A stretch of 15,241 nucleotides of DNA, from positions 1 through 15,241 of the forward strand of contig JAGRCC010000171.1 of NCBI GenBank assembly GCA_020433785.1, in the 5' to 3' direction. This document shows, one piece after another, positions 1 to 6,961 of the stretch; the first letter of the stretch is position 1; each line of letters opens with the position of its first letter. The DNA is from Anaerolineae bacterium. GTDB lineage: Bacteria; Chloroflexota; Anaerolineae; 4572-78; J111. A program made the position numbers and the translations under genes. The notes under the pieces are model-generated. The model was not told the origin of the DNA and did not search any database. It saw nothing but the letters and a program-made list of their open reading frames with translations.

Positions 1-506
1 TGCCGGTCATGGATGGTTATGAAGCCACTCGAAAAATCAAAGCGACGACTCAGGGCCAGGCCACGGCCGTGATTGCACTAACAGCCAGTACCTTTGAAGA
101 AGAACAGGCCATAGTGGTATCGGCCGGATGTGATGATTTTTTGCGCAAACCGTTCCGCGAAGTGGATTTATTCAAGATGATGAAAAAGCATATCGGGGTT
201 CGGTACATTTATGAAGATACAGGTGATGAGGGTCAGGTCACCGGGTTGGCGGACCAAGCCGGACTGCGGCAGGACACCTCTCCCGATCGAGATCAGGTCG
301 ACGCCGCCATCGCCGCGCTACCTGCTGAACTGATCGAGGAATTAAGGGAAGCCGCAACACGCAGTGATATGCTAGGGGTCGATAATGTGATCGATGACAT
401 CAATCGCCATAACCACCCGCTGGCGGTTTTATTAGCCGGCCTGGCCGAGGATTTTAATTACGACGAAATATTGGCTCTACTTCAAACTTCAAAAGGACTA
501 TCATGA
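1..506 (+). CDS. C-terminal part of a receiver-containing (probably hybrid) histidine kinase, 5' truncated
   Basis: The reading frame is open from base 3 at the window edge, so the gene starts upstream. The first visible residues, PVMDGYEATRKI, are the segment just after the phosphoacceptor Asp of a CheY-like receiver. The rest of the receiver follows: the ALTAS switch region (about 25 residues after the first visible Met) and the conserved Lys in FLRKPF, about 22 residues later. After the receiver come about 100 residues with an acidic helical tail (PAELIEELREA, then a second helix pair). This is the kind of C-terminal extension seen on hybrid kinases that end in a receiver. The catalytic kinase part, if present, is outside the window, so a stand-alone response regulator cannot be excluded. 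The stop overlaps the next start (ATGA at 503-506), implying translational coupling in one operon. Receiver identity is clear; hybrid status is inferred. Confidence 0.85.
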   Translation, partial: PVMDGYEATRKIKATTQGQATAVIALTASTFEEEQAIVVSAGCDDFLRKPFREVDLFKMMKKHIGVRYIYEDTGDEGQVTGLADQAGLRQDTSPDRDQVDAAIAALPAELIEELREAATRSDMLGVDNVIDDINRHNHPLAVLLAGLAEDFNYDEILALLQTSKGLS

Positions 507-1780
507 GTAACCCTGTAGCAGCAAACCAACCGCAGGCCAGCATGCCGGCTAACATCTTGGTCGTAGACGACACCAAAGCCAATTTGCGCTTGCTGGCCGA
601 AATATTATCCCAACGAGGCTACCACGTTAGACCGGCCACTAACGGTTCCAGAGCTTTAGCCGCCGCCCAGGCCGAGCCGCCTGACCTCATTTTGCTCGAC
701 ATCATGATGCCGGACATGGACGGCTATGTAGTCTGCGAGCAGCTTAAGACCGAGGAGCAAACTCGAGACATCCCAATCATCTTTCTCAGCGCCTTAAATG
801 AAGTTCTGGATAAAGTTAAGGCTTTTACCATTGGGGGCGTAGATTACATTACGAAACCCTTTCAAGTGGAAGAGGTTCTGGTCAGGGTCGAGACCCATCT
901 GGCCCTGCGCCAAATGCAAAAACGTTTAGAAGAAAAAAACCGTCAACTTGAGCAGGAAATTGTTGAACGCCAGCGGGCTAACGAGGCACTCCAGCAAGCG
1001 TTGCAAAAGCTAAAAGATACCCAAGCTCAATTAGTTGAGTCGGAAAAGATGGCTGCTTTAGGCGGATTAGTGGCCGGTGTGGCTCATGAAATCAATAACC
1101 CCGTTGGTTTTAGTATTACGGCGGCCTCGGTGCTGGAAGACGAAACCCAGGCACTACTCTCTGCTTATCGAGAGAACAACCTCAAACGCTCTGACCTGGA
1201 AGCCTATCTGAATACGGCTGAGGAAAGCAGCCGACTGATATTGCGAAATCTACAGCAGGCGGCGGAGATGGTTAAGAATTTCAAACAAGTGGCAGTCGAT
1301 CAAAGCAGTTTAGAAAAGCGGTCTTTCAATCTGAAAAAGTATCTGGAAGAAACGATCTACAATCTAACCCCAAAACTAAAAAAGACCCGCCACGAGCTAA
1401 CCATCAACGGCGATGAGACGATTATGATGGACAGCTATCCGGGTGCGCTGGCTCAGGTAATTACGAATTTAGTGCTCAATTCCATTGCGCACGCCTATAC
1501 CAATCAGCAAGCCGGTCACCTGTGTTTCCATCTTAGCCGGAACGATGATAAGGTTATTATTCAGTACGCCGATGATGGCGCGGGCATTCCGGCCGAAAAT
1601 TTGGGGCAGATTTTCGAACCCTTTTTCACAACTGCTCGCAGCCGGGGCGGAAGTGGGCTGGGTCTACATATCGTTTACAACCTGGTCACCCAGAAACTAA
1701 AAGGCTCAATTTATTGCGATAGCACGTTAGGGAAGGGGACTAAATTCACTATTGAACTCCCTGCCCAGATCAATCAATAG
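503..1780 (+). CDS. Response regulator-histidine kinase fusion (receiver + HEINNP-type kinase)
   Basis: A 425-residue cytoplasmic signalling protein with no membrane segment. Residues 17-135 form a receiver: acidic pair D22/D23, phosphoacceptor D66 in LILLDIMMP, S96 in the switch position and K118 in YITKPF. Residues 135-183 are a charged coiled coil. The H-box is GLVAGVAHEINNP with H195 as the autophosphorylation site; the HEINNP form is typical of the NtrB-like kinase class. The GHKL ATPase domain has an N-box (N322, N326), a G1 box (DDGAGI, 357-362), an F-box (FEPFFTT, 371-377) and a G2 box (GGSGLGL, 382-388). All catalytic residues expected are present, so it should be active. Because the receiver is N-terminal, its kinase output is probably gated by a phosphoryl signal from another protein, such as the overlapping upstream kinase. 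The substrate is unknown. Confidence 0.93.
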   Translation: MSNPVAANQPQASMPANILVVDDTKANLRLLAEILSQRGYHVRPATNGSRALAAAQAEPPDLILLDIMMPDMDGYVVCEQLKTEEQTRDIPIIFLSALNEVLDKVKAFTIGGVDYITKPFQVEEVLVRVETHLALRQMQKRLEEKNRQLEQEIVERQRANEALQQALQKLKDTQAQLVESEKMAALGGLVAGVAHEINNPVGFSITAASVLEDETQALLSAYRENNLKRSDLEAYLNTAEESSRLILRNLQQAAEMVKNFKQVAVDQSSLEKRSFNLKKYLEETIYNLTPKLKKTRHELTINGDETIMMDSYPGALAQVITNLVLNSIAHAYTNQQAGHLCFHLSRNDDKVIIQYADDGAGIPAENLGQIFEPFFTTARSRGGSGLGLHIVYNLVTQKLKGSIYCDSTLGKGTKFTIELPAQINQ

Positions 1781-1789
1781 GAGTAGAAA

Positions 1790-3160
1790 ATGGTCAACAA
1801 AACTGACTCGTTAGATCAGCTTTTTCCCCGAGAAGACTTACCGGACGTTGAAGCCCCCCCAGACCAAACCCAGGAATATTGCAACTGCTGGAAAGTGTTA
1901 ATTGTCGATGATAAAATAGAGGCCCATCAGGTCGCTAAACTGGCCTTAAAACGAGTCAAGTTTGAGCATAAAACGCTAAAATTCTACTCTGCCTTTTCGG
2001 CCCAAGAGGCCAAAGAAGTGCTACAAGAGCAGTCCGACATCGCGTTGATTTTGTTAGATGTGGTCATGGAAAGCGACCACGCCGGTCTGGAGTTGGCTCA
2101 ATATATTCGTGACATTCTGGCCAACAAGATGATCCGGATTATTATCCGCACCGGGCAGCCCGGCAAAGCGCCCGAAGAACTGGTTTTTATGGATTACGAC
2201 ATCAACGACTACACCACTAAAACCGAATCGACTCGCGAAAAGATTACGACCGCCGTCATCGGCGCGTTACGCTCCTATCGGGATCTGACAACTATTGAAG
2301 AGCAAAAAAAGGAGTTACAAAAAATCAACTTGCAATTGCAGCAAGAAATTGAGCGCCGCCAAAAACTGGAGGCTGAACGGCTGGAACAGGAAAAGCTGCG
2401 TATGGAAAAAGAGTTTCTAGCCAAGCAGGCCGAAGAACTGACCAAACTCAATGCGGATAAAGACAAATTTTTCTCGATTGTCGCTCACGATTTGAAGGGT
2501 CCGTTCTTGCCGGTTTTGGGCAACGCCGAACTTCTCATCGAAGTGGCCGATCACGTCACGGCCGACGAGGTTCGAGAGCGGTGTAAAACGATTTATGACG
2601 CCGGCAGCCGGGTTATCGATCTGCTAGACAATCTACTGCAATGGTCCCGCATGCAAATGGAGCGGATCAACTTTGAGCCGATTCGTGTCGATCTGAATGA
2701 AATTATTGAAAACAATATTTGGCTGTTTGTCCAAAGCGCGGCTAATAAGGAAATCCGTCTGAAGAGCGAGATCGATGAGCCTGTGCCTATTTTTGCCGAT
2801 ATCAATATGCTCAATATCGTACTGCGTAATCTCACGTCAAATGCGATCAAGTTTACCCCACCGCAAGGCCAGGTAACCATTTCTGTTGGGAATAACTTTG
2901 ATCAGCCGGATCAGGCGGCTGGCTTTGTAGAGATTGCGGTTAAGGATAACGGCATTGGCATCAGCCGAGACAATCAAGACAAGCTTTTCCGAATCGATGA
3001 GCATTACACTACGCCCGGCACCAATGAAGAAAAAGGGACCGGCTTGGGTCTGATTATTACTAAGGAAATGGTCGAACGAAATGGGGGGCGAATTTGGGTG
3101 GAAAGTGAGCTGGACCAAGGAACGACCTTTCGGTTTACAGTCCCGATGGGACCGCGTTAA
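1790..3160 (+). CDS. Response regulator-histidine kinase fusion (receiver + HisKA/HATPase)
   Basis: A 456-residue soluble protein with a 34-residue acidic N-terminal lead, then a receiver at about 35-165: D40/D41, phosphoacceptor D90 in LILLDVVM, T121 in IIIRTGQPG and K144 in YTTKTE. This receiver resembles those found before DUF3369 in HD-domain regulators rather than a CheY-type one, judged by eye. A long coiled coil (168-225) leads to a HisKA H-box FFSIVAHDLKGPF with H233. The ATPase domain shows N347/N351, a DNGIG box at 386-390 and GTGLGL at 416-421. All catalytic motifs are intact. The start lies 9 nt after the preceding stop, with a GGAG-like ribosome site six bases before the ATG. It is the last gene of the kinase cluster. 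No regulator with a DNA-binding domain follows, so the output partner is probably encoded elsewhere. Confidence 0.92.
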   Translation: MVNKTDSLDQLFPREDLPDVEAPPDQTQEYCNCWKVLIVDDKIEAHQVAKLALKRVKFEHKTLKFYSAFSAQEAKEVLQEQSDIALILLDVVMESDHAGLELAQYIRDILANKMIRIIIRTGQPGKAPEELVFMDYDINDYTTKTESTREKITTAVIGALRSYRDLTTIEEQKKELQKINLQLQQEIERRQKLEAERLEQEKLRMEKEFLAKQAEELTKLNADKDKFFSIVAHDLKGPFLPVLGNAELLIEVADHVTADEVRERCKTIYDAGSRVIDLLDNLLQWSRMQMERINFEPIRVDLNEIIENNIWLFVQSAANKEIRLKSEIDEPVPIFADINMLNIVLRNLTSNAIKFTPPQGQVTISVGNNFDQPDQAAGFVEIAVKDNGIGISRDNQDKLFRIDEHYTTPGTNEEKGTGLGLIITKEMVERNGGRIWVESELDQGTTFRFTVPMGPR

Positions 3161-3194
3161 GTCCAGGCGCGGCCGTTTCACGATGGATGACTTT

Positions 3195-3216
3195 GGGGCA
3201 GGCGCGAAGCCGCCCC
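3195..3216. other. GC-rich hairpin after the kinase operon
   Basis: GGGGC, a bulged A and GGC pair with GCC and GCCCC around a GCGAA loop, giving about 8 bp. It lies in the 156-nt convergent gap between the last kinase gene and the minus-strand membrane protein gene. Neither strand has a U-run directly after the stem, so it is not a convincing intrinsic terminator, but it may help end transcription of the kinase operon. Nothing else recognisable is in this gap. Confidence 0.3.
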
Positions 3217-3316
3217 TCCCTGCCAAAAAATGAGAAAGCACATCCCGACTAAAGAAAGCTAATTGCCACCTTCTCTGTCTCAATAAAAAACGCTTTACCG
3301 GCCCCACTCAGTTGGA

Positions 3317-3853
3317 CTAAAAATACATGTAAACGGCATATAATAGATAAAGCCAGCAAACAGTATTGATTAACGTTTCTACCGGGCCGCCTGTTTTAAT
3401 GCGGAGCGGTTTGGGCAAAATTGAGAAATTACGACGGCGAAACGGACCAAACGCCGGAATTCCCACCTGGGTCACCCAGTCGGCCAGAAGGTGCAGCAAA
3501 TACCCCCAAGCCAGCCACCACAGCAGCGGCAGCGAGTAGTACCAACCCACCCCACCACAAACCAACGGCCAGATCAAATAATGCGTTGCGCCGCGATGGC
3601 CAAAAACCGACCGCAGCGACGAACTGATTGCCTGAAAAGGCGTGTTTAGAAAATTCTGCACCCAACGCGGCATTAATTTATCAAACAACCCCGCCGGATT
3701 ACTGGCCGTCGAGCGCGGCTCATCGATATCCGGGATTAAGGCAGCTCCTAAAACGACCCCCCAGGCTACTACACCCTGGGGGATATGGCCGGCTTGCTGG
3801 CCCAAGATAAGGGTCGCCGCAGCGGCAATGACAACGTGTGTAGCTCCTGTCAC
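3317..3853 (-). CDS. YdjM/DUF457-family integral membrane protein (putative metal-dependent hydrolase)
   Basis: A 178-residue polytopic membrane protein matching the YdjM (LexA-regulated, membrane-bound metal-dependent hydrolase) family. Visible hallmarks are a start of the TGATHVVIAAAA type, an acidic GAALIPDIDEP segment, an HRGATHYL motif and a later LLADWVTQVGIP motif. The His and Asp residues of these motifs are presumed metal ligands in the family. Hydrophobic helices flank them and the last helix ends at YAVYMYF. The start chosen is GTG at 3853, because GGAGG sits five bases upstream and the product then begins MTGATH, the usual family start. An ATG at 3865 overlaps that ribosome site, and an ATG at 3898 has no good site. 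The biochemical function of this family is poorly defined; phospholipid-related hydrolysis is only a family guess. It is monocistronic here and divergent from the sigma operon. Confidence 0.82.
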   Translation of the reverse strand: MTGATHVVIAAAATLILGQQAGHIPQGVVAWGVVLGAALIPDIDEPRSTASNPAGLFDKLMPRWVQNFLNTPFQAISSSLRSVFGHRGATHYLIWPLVCGGVGWYYSLPLLWWLAWGYLLHLLADWVTQVGIPAFGPFRRRNFSILPKPLRIKTGGPVETLINTVCWLYLLYAVYMYF

Positions 3854-4055
3854 CTTTTCCTCCATACAGGTCAATTTACCATCGTAACAACACATCAAGC
3901 ATTATCGTTACCTGAAATTACAGCAAAAAGGGGGTTTTTAGCAAGTATTCCAACATGTTTCAAAGAATCTCCAATAAACGTGTAGTAAAAGCAAGCTTTC
4001 GGTGTATTAATAAGTGAAAACACCCCTGACCTGAGCTCGGATAGGAGTGACTACC

Positions 4056-4625
4056 TTGCAAGCTGTCGAAACTAAACCTAATAAACAGAGGCATAGCCCC
4101 GACTCGACGTCGGACCAAAATTTGGCCGGGCTGTTCCAGGACTATTACCCGCGTATCTATAGTTATTTACGGTATCGGGTCAATGCGGTTGAGGATGCGG
4201 AGGATTTGATTGGTATCGTTTTTGAACGAGCCTACATTCATCGGGATCAGTTTGATCTTGACAAGGGATCATTCTCAACATGGCTCTTCCGTATTGCCCA
4301 CAATACACTGGCCAACTTTTATCGAACCCACGAACGCCGTTCGGCCTGGGAAAGTGGATCAGGGCTTCCCCCGGATTTAATGACACCCGAACCATCACCC
4401 GAATCACAACTGGTGCAAAAAGAAACCTTGGCTCAACTGCTGCAAGGGATTGAGCACTTGAGTGAACGCGACCAGGAAATCATTAGCCTCAAATTTGCCG
4501 GGAGGCTCGGCAACAAAGAAATCGGTGAGATTATGGACCTTAAGGAGAAGACCGTCAGCGTCGTACTGCTGCGAGCTGTGCGGCGCCTGCGCCAATATAT
4601 GATCGAAGAGGAGGCAGCCCAATGA
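4056..4625 (+). CDS. ECF-type RNA polymerase sigma factor
   Basis: A group 4 (extracytoplasmic function) sigma-70 protein of 189 residues, the usual ECF size. Region 2 covers roughly residues 25-95 and includes YPRIYSYLRYR, EDAEDLIGIVFERAY and the FRIAHNTLANFYR segment that contacts the -10 element. An acidic, Pro-rich linker follows. Region 4 (about 130-182) is a helix-turn-helix, LSERDQEIISLKF then NKEIGEIM and KTVSVVLLRAVRRLR, which recognises the -35 element. Start choice: AGGAG at 4043-4047 is eight bases before TTG 4056, the ideal spacing. A GTG at 4047 in the same frame overlaps that ribosome site and is unlikely. The stop overlaps the next start (ATGA, 4622-4625), so the sigma factor and its downstream partner are translationally coupled, as expected of a sigma/anti-sigma pair. 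Confidence 0.9.
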   Translation: MQAVETKPNKQRHSPDSTSDQNLAGLFQDYYPRIYSYLRYRVNAVEDAEDLIGIVFERAYIHRDQFDLDKGSFSTWLFRIAHNTLANFYRTHERRSAWESGSGLPPDLMTPEPSPESQLVQKETLAQLLQGIEHLSERDQEIISLKFAGRLGNKEIGEIMDLKEKTVSVVLLRAVRRLRQYMIEEEAAQ

Positions 4626-6169
4626 ACGAACAAGAATTTGCTGATCTCTTTTCTGACCAAATCGATCGTATGCTGGCCGGCGAGTCCCTAGAGGGCATTC
4701 CCGATATCGACGATTTACCGGAACTTTTGGACGTTGGCCAACGAATTTCGCAAACCCAATTTCAACCCAGTACAGCCGCCCAGACCGCCTTTCAGAGCAG
4801 CTTAGCGAGCTGGTTCGGCTCCATGAATGGAGGTTCATCCATGACTATTTTAGGTTTATCCAAAACCTGGTTTTTCAGCATAATTATCGTGGCAATGGTA
4901 ATTATAACCGGAACGGGGTTTATCGCGCTGATCGCCACCAGCGTCGTGATCATCAACACTGGCGATTTGCCGGTAGTTGGCACCTATCAACCAACTGGCA
5001 CAGTTGTGGCCGGCCTGCCGGGTGACGATGATGACGAGCATCACCCAACCGCTGTCCATACGTCAACGGTAACCATCACCCCCGCTATGACCTTAACAAT
5101 AACCCCACCCGTCACCGGAACACCGACCATAACCTCAACAGCCGTCTCAACGACCACACCGACAACACCCGTGCCCTCACCGTCGGGAACGCCACATTTT
5201 CCAGGCGGCCCCGGCACGGGCAACTTACCGCCAATTATTATTGTGAACAAGTTCCCCAACATAAACCTATGTAATGGCGCGTACGTTACTCATAGCACGC
5301 TAGTTAATTATAGCAGCGCACCGGCGGCTAATGCGGCCTTGGTTTGGGAAGTCATCGAGGGCACGGAGTTTGTCACAAAAGTCGATATTATCTCCGACAA
5401 ACTCGACCCACCCCCCACCCTTCAAGCGAAAAATATCGTCCCAACCCCGGTGCCGGCAGGAGATCAGGCGCCGCATCGACCCATTTACTTTGCCAATATG
5501 AACGCTATTTCTGTTGATCAAGAAGTTGATCTTGATATTAACGTTGATGTCGGCGACAGTTGGTGGGACCAGCCGGATGGCACGATTATCAAAGTCCGGA
5601 TCTGGATAGAAAATCGGATCGAAATTTCCGACGGAGAAGACTATTGGGATCACAATCGTGGTCACGGCAATGATCCTGACGGATACGATGAGGACAACCC
5701 TGGCCAAGGTCATGCATCAGACAATAACGATGACTTATCAACACACAGCCAGATTATCACTATCGTGAAGCAAGGTGCTAAGTGGGTCTCGCTCGAAGGC
5801 TTTATCCAAGAATACGGCGAGCAAACCTATCTGATTGACGGGAACATCATTATCATCAATGAATGTACCAGTCTACCGGTTAACTTTATTCCCGGATCTA
5901 AAGTGAAGATCATCGGCTGGCGGCAACCCGACGGCACGTTTATTGCCATTAATATCATTGTCATCAATATTACCATTATCACCGGCGACTTTGATAACGG
6001 TGTTCACGTCCCCATTAATAATGGAGGTAACGATGATGACGATGACGGTGGTGGTGGCAGTGGCGGTGGGGGTAAGGCTAAAGGCGGCGATCACGACCGT
6101 GGTCACGGCAATGATCCCGACGGCCATGATGAGGATAATCCCGGCAAGGGTAAAGGCAAAAAGAAATAG
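4622..6169 (+). CDS. Single-pass membrane protein coupled to the ECF sigma factor; candidate anti-sigma factor or sensor
   Basis: 515 residues. Residues 1-80 are acidic and cytoplasmic by prediction, with no Cys, so no zinc anti-sigma HxxxCxxC motif. A hydrophobic segment at about 82-112 is the only membrane span. Outside the membrane there is a DDDDEHH stretch (135-141), then a Thr/Pro-rich linker (143-195) rich in TIT/TPT repeats, likely extended and possibly glycosylated. Next is a globular part (205-335). A first acidic module, RGHGNDPDGYDEDNPG, sits at 346-361. Residues 386-455 form a DUF5666-like beta-rich segment (WVSLEGFIQEYGEQTYLIDG onward). The C-terminus has a Gly/Asp run and a second acidic module, then a basic GKGKGKKK end. 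Position and overlap with the sigma gene argue for an anti-sigma role. The acidic modules could bind calcium, but no EF-hand or RTX consensus is met. Function is inferred from context. Confidence 0.75.
   Translation: MNEQEFADLFSDQIDRMLAGESLEGIPDIDDLPELLDVGQRISQTQFQPSTAAQTAFQSSLASWFGSMNGGSSMTILGLSKTWFFSIIIVAMVIITGTGFIALIATSVVIINTGDLPVVGTYQPTGTVVAGLPGDDDDEHHPTAVHTSTVTITPAMTLTITPPVTGTPTITSTAVSTTTPTTPVPSPSGTPHFPGGPGTGNLPPIIIVNKFPNINLCNGAYVTHSTLVNYSSAPAANAALVWEVIEGTEFVTKVDIISDKLDPPPTLQAKNIVPTPVPAGDQAPHRPIYFANMNAISVDQEVDLDINVDVGDSWWDQPDGTIIKVRIWIENRIEISDGEDYWDHNRGHGNDPDGYDEDNPGQGHASDNNDDLSTHSQIITIVKQGAKWVSLEGFIQEYGEQTYLIDGNIIIINECTSLPVNFIPGSKVKIIGWRQPDGTFIAINIIVINITIITGDFDNGVHVPINNGGNDDDDDGGGGSGGGGKAKGGDHDRGHGNDPDGHDEDNPGKGKGKKK
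5649..6150. repeat. Two 62-nt direct repeats encoding the RGHGNDPDG acidic module
   Basis: Copies at 5649-5710 and 6089-6150 lie in the same frame of the membrane protein gene. They encode DHNRGHGNDPDGYDEDNPG and DHDRGHGNDPDGHDEDNPG. Differences are mostly at third codon positions, which suggests selection on the peptide and not just recent copying. The two copies flank the DUF5666-like segment and the Gly/Asp run. Confidence 0.85.
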
Positions 6170-6187
6170 TAACCGGAGGAAATTACC

Positions 6188-6946
6188 ATGCCCGATGATC
6201 ATCAACTTGATGCTTTCTCCGAAGTTGATCCTTCGGATCAAGAGACAATAGCTAGAAAAATTGATCTGCCGGCTGACTTGCTAGAGGCCAACAGTCCTGG
6301 CGGTGAGATTTCACCGCCGGAGTCTTCACTCCAGGACGGAGCCAGTTGGAACAAAACTTTGCTCTTTGGGGGCATTGGCTGTGTCTTACTACTATGTGTC
6401 GGATTGTTCGGTGCAATTGGGTTGCTGACCGCAGGGAATATTTTTTGGGAAGCCTCTAACGACAAGACGGCTGCCGCAGTTACCACTGAACCGACCCCGT
6501 CTAAATTAACTAACTCAAAGAACGAAACAAGATCACCCACAAAGAGTCGTTCGGGTGATCTTGTTTTACCTACCCATCAGTCGGATATCACAACGGTGGC
6601 CGGTACACCCGAGATGAGCAAAATAGAGTTCTCCTTAAAAACAGATCCCACGCAGGCTCACGATTCTTTTGAAACCGGCGTAGTCACCATTCTGGCTACC
6701 TTCGAATATCATAATTTATCGGCGGATAACGCCTGGACTCAAATTTGGTATCACGATGGTCAAGAAATCTCACGCTCAACCCAACCCTGGCTTGAGGGTG
6801 AAAGTGGCATTTATGAATATGTTATTGAAACAGGACAAGGACCACTGCCGGAAGGTCGCTGGAAGATAGAATTCTATATTAACGGAAATCTCGTCACTTC
6901 AGGTAGTTTTGAAATAACCGCTGATGGACAAGCCTCACAGCGATAG
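6188..6946 (+). CDS. Single-pass membrane protein with extracellular beta-rich domain
   Basis: 252 residues, family not recognised. The start has a strong GGAGG seven bases upstream of the ATG. Residues 1-54 are acidic and presumably cytoplasmic. Residues 57-86 (LLFGGIGCVLLLCVGLFGAI and following) form a single membrane span. Residues 90-140 are a Ser/Thr/Lys linker. About 142-246 form a compact beta-rich domain with WTQIWYHDGQEI, PLPEGRWKIEFYINGNLV and SGSFEI. That pattern recalls small Ig-like or ligand-binding domains on surface proteins of related bacteria; this is a judgement by eye. The gene lies 18 nt after the sigma-coupled membrane protein gene, so it is probably the third gene of the same operon and may be a co-sensor or regulated surface protein. 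The linker-coding DNA holds a perfect 14-bp inverted repeat at 6525-6566. Confidence 0.75.
   Translation: MPDDHQLDAFSEVDPSDQETIARKIDLPADLLEANSPGGEISPPESSLQDGASWNKTLLFGGIGCVLLLCVGLFGAIGLLTAGNIFWEASNDKTAAAVTTEPTPSKLTNSKNETRSPTKSRSGDLVLPTHQSDITTVAGTPEMSKIEFSLKTDPTQAHDSFETGVVTILATFEYHNLSADNAWTQIWYHDGQEISRSTQPWLEGESGIYEYVIETGQGPLPEGRWKIEFYINGNLVTSGSFEITADGQASQR
6525..6566 (+). other. Intragenic 14-bp perfect inverted repeat with terminator-like form
   Basis: The arm AAACAAGATCACCC at 6525-6538 pairs perfectly with GGGTGATCTTGTTT at 6553-6566 around a 14-nt loop. The 3' arm ends in a short T-run (GTTTTA). It lies in the region coding for residues 113-127 of the membrane protein, a linker with weak sequence constraint. 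It could act as an intragenic terminator, attenuator, mRNA-stabilising stem or binding site; the sequence alone does not say which. Confidence 0.6.
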
Positions 6947-6961
6947 TTACGTCCTTGGTCT

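Noticed and set aside
3899..4055. Promoters for the divergent YdjM-like and sigma genes.
   Set aside because: A TTGCTG with GATAAT at 15 bp on the minus strand and several AT-rich boxes on the plus strand are too weak or badly spaced to call.
5300..5713. Minus-strand open frame within the sigma-coupled membrane protein gene.
   Set aside because: No ribosome site and no domain; the sense frame is continuous through the overlap with the sigma gene and carries in-frame duplicated modules.
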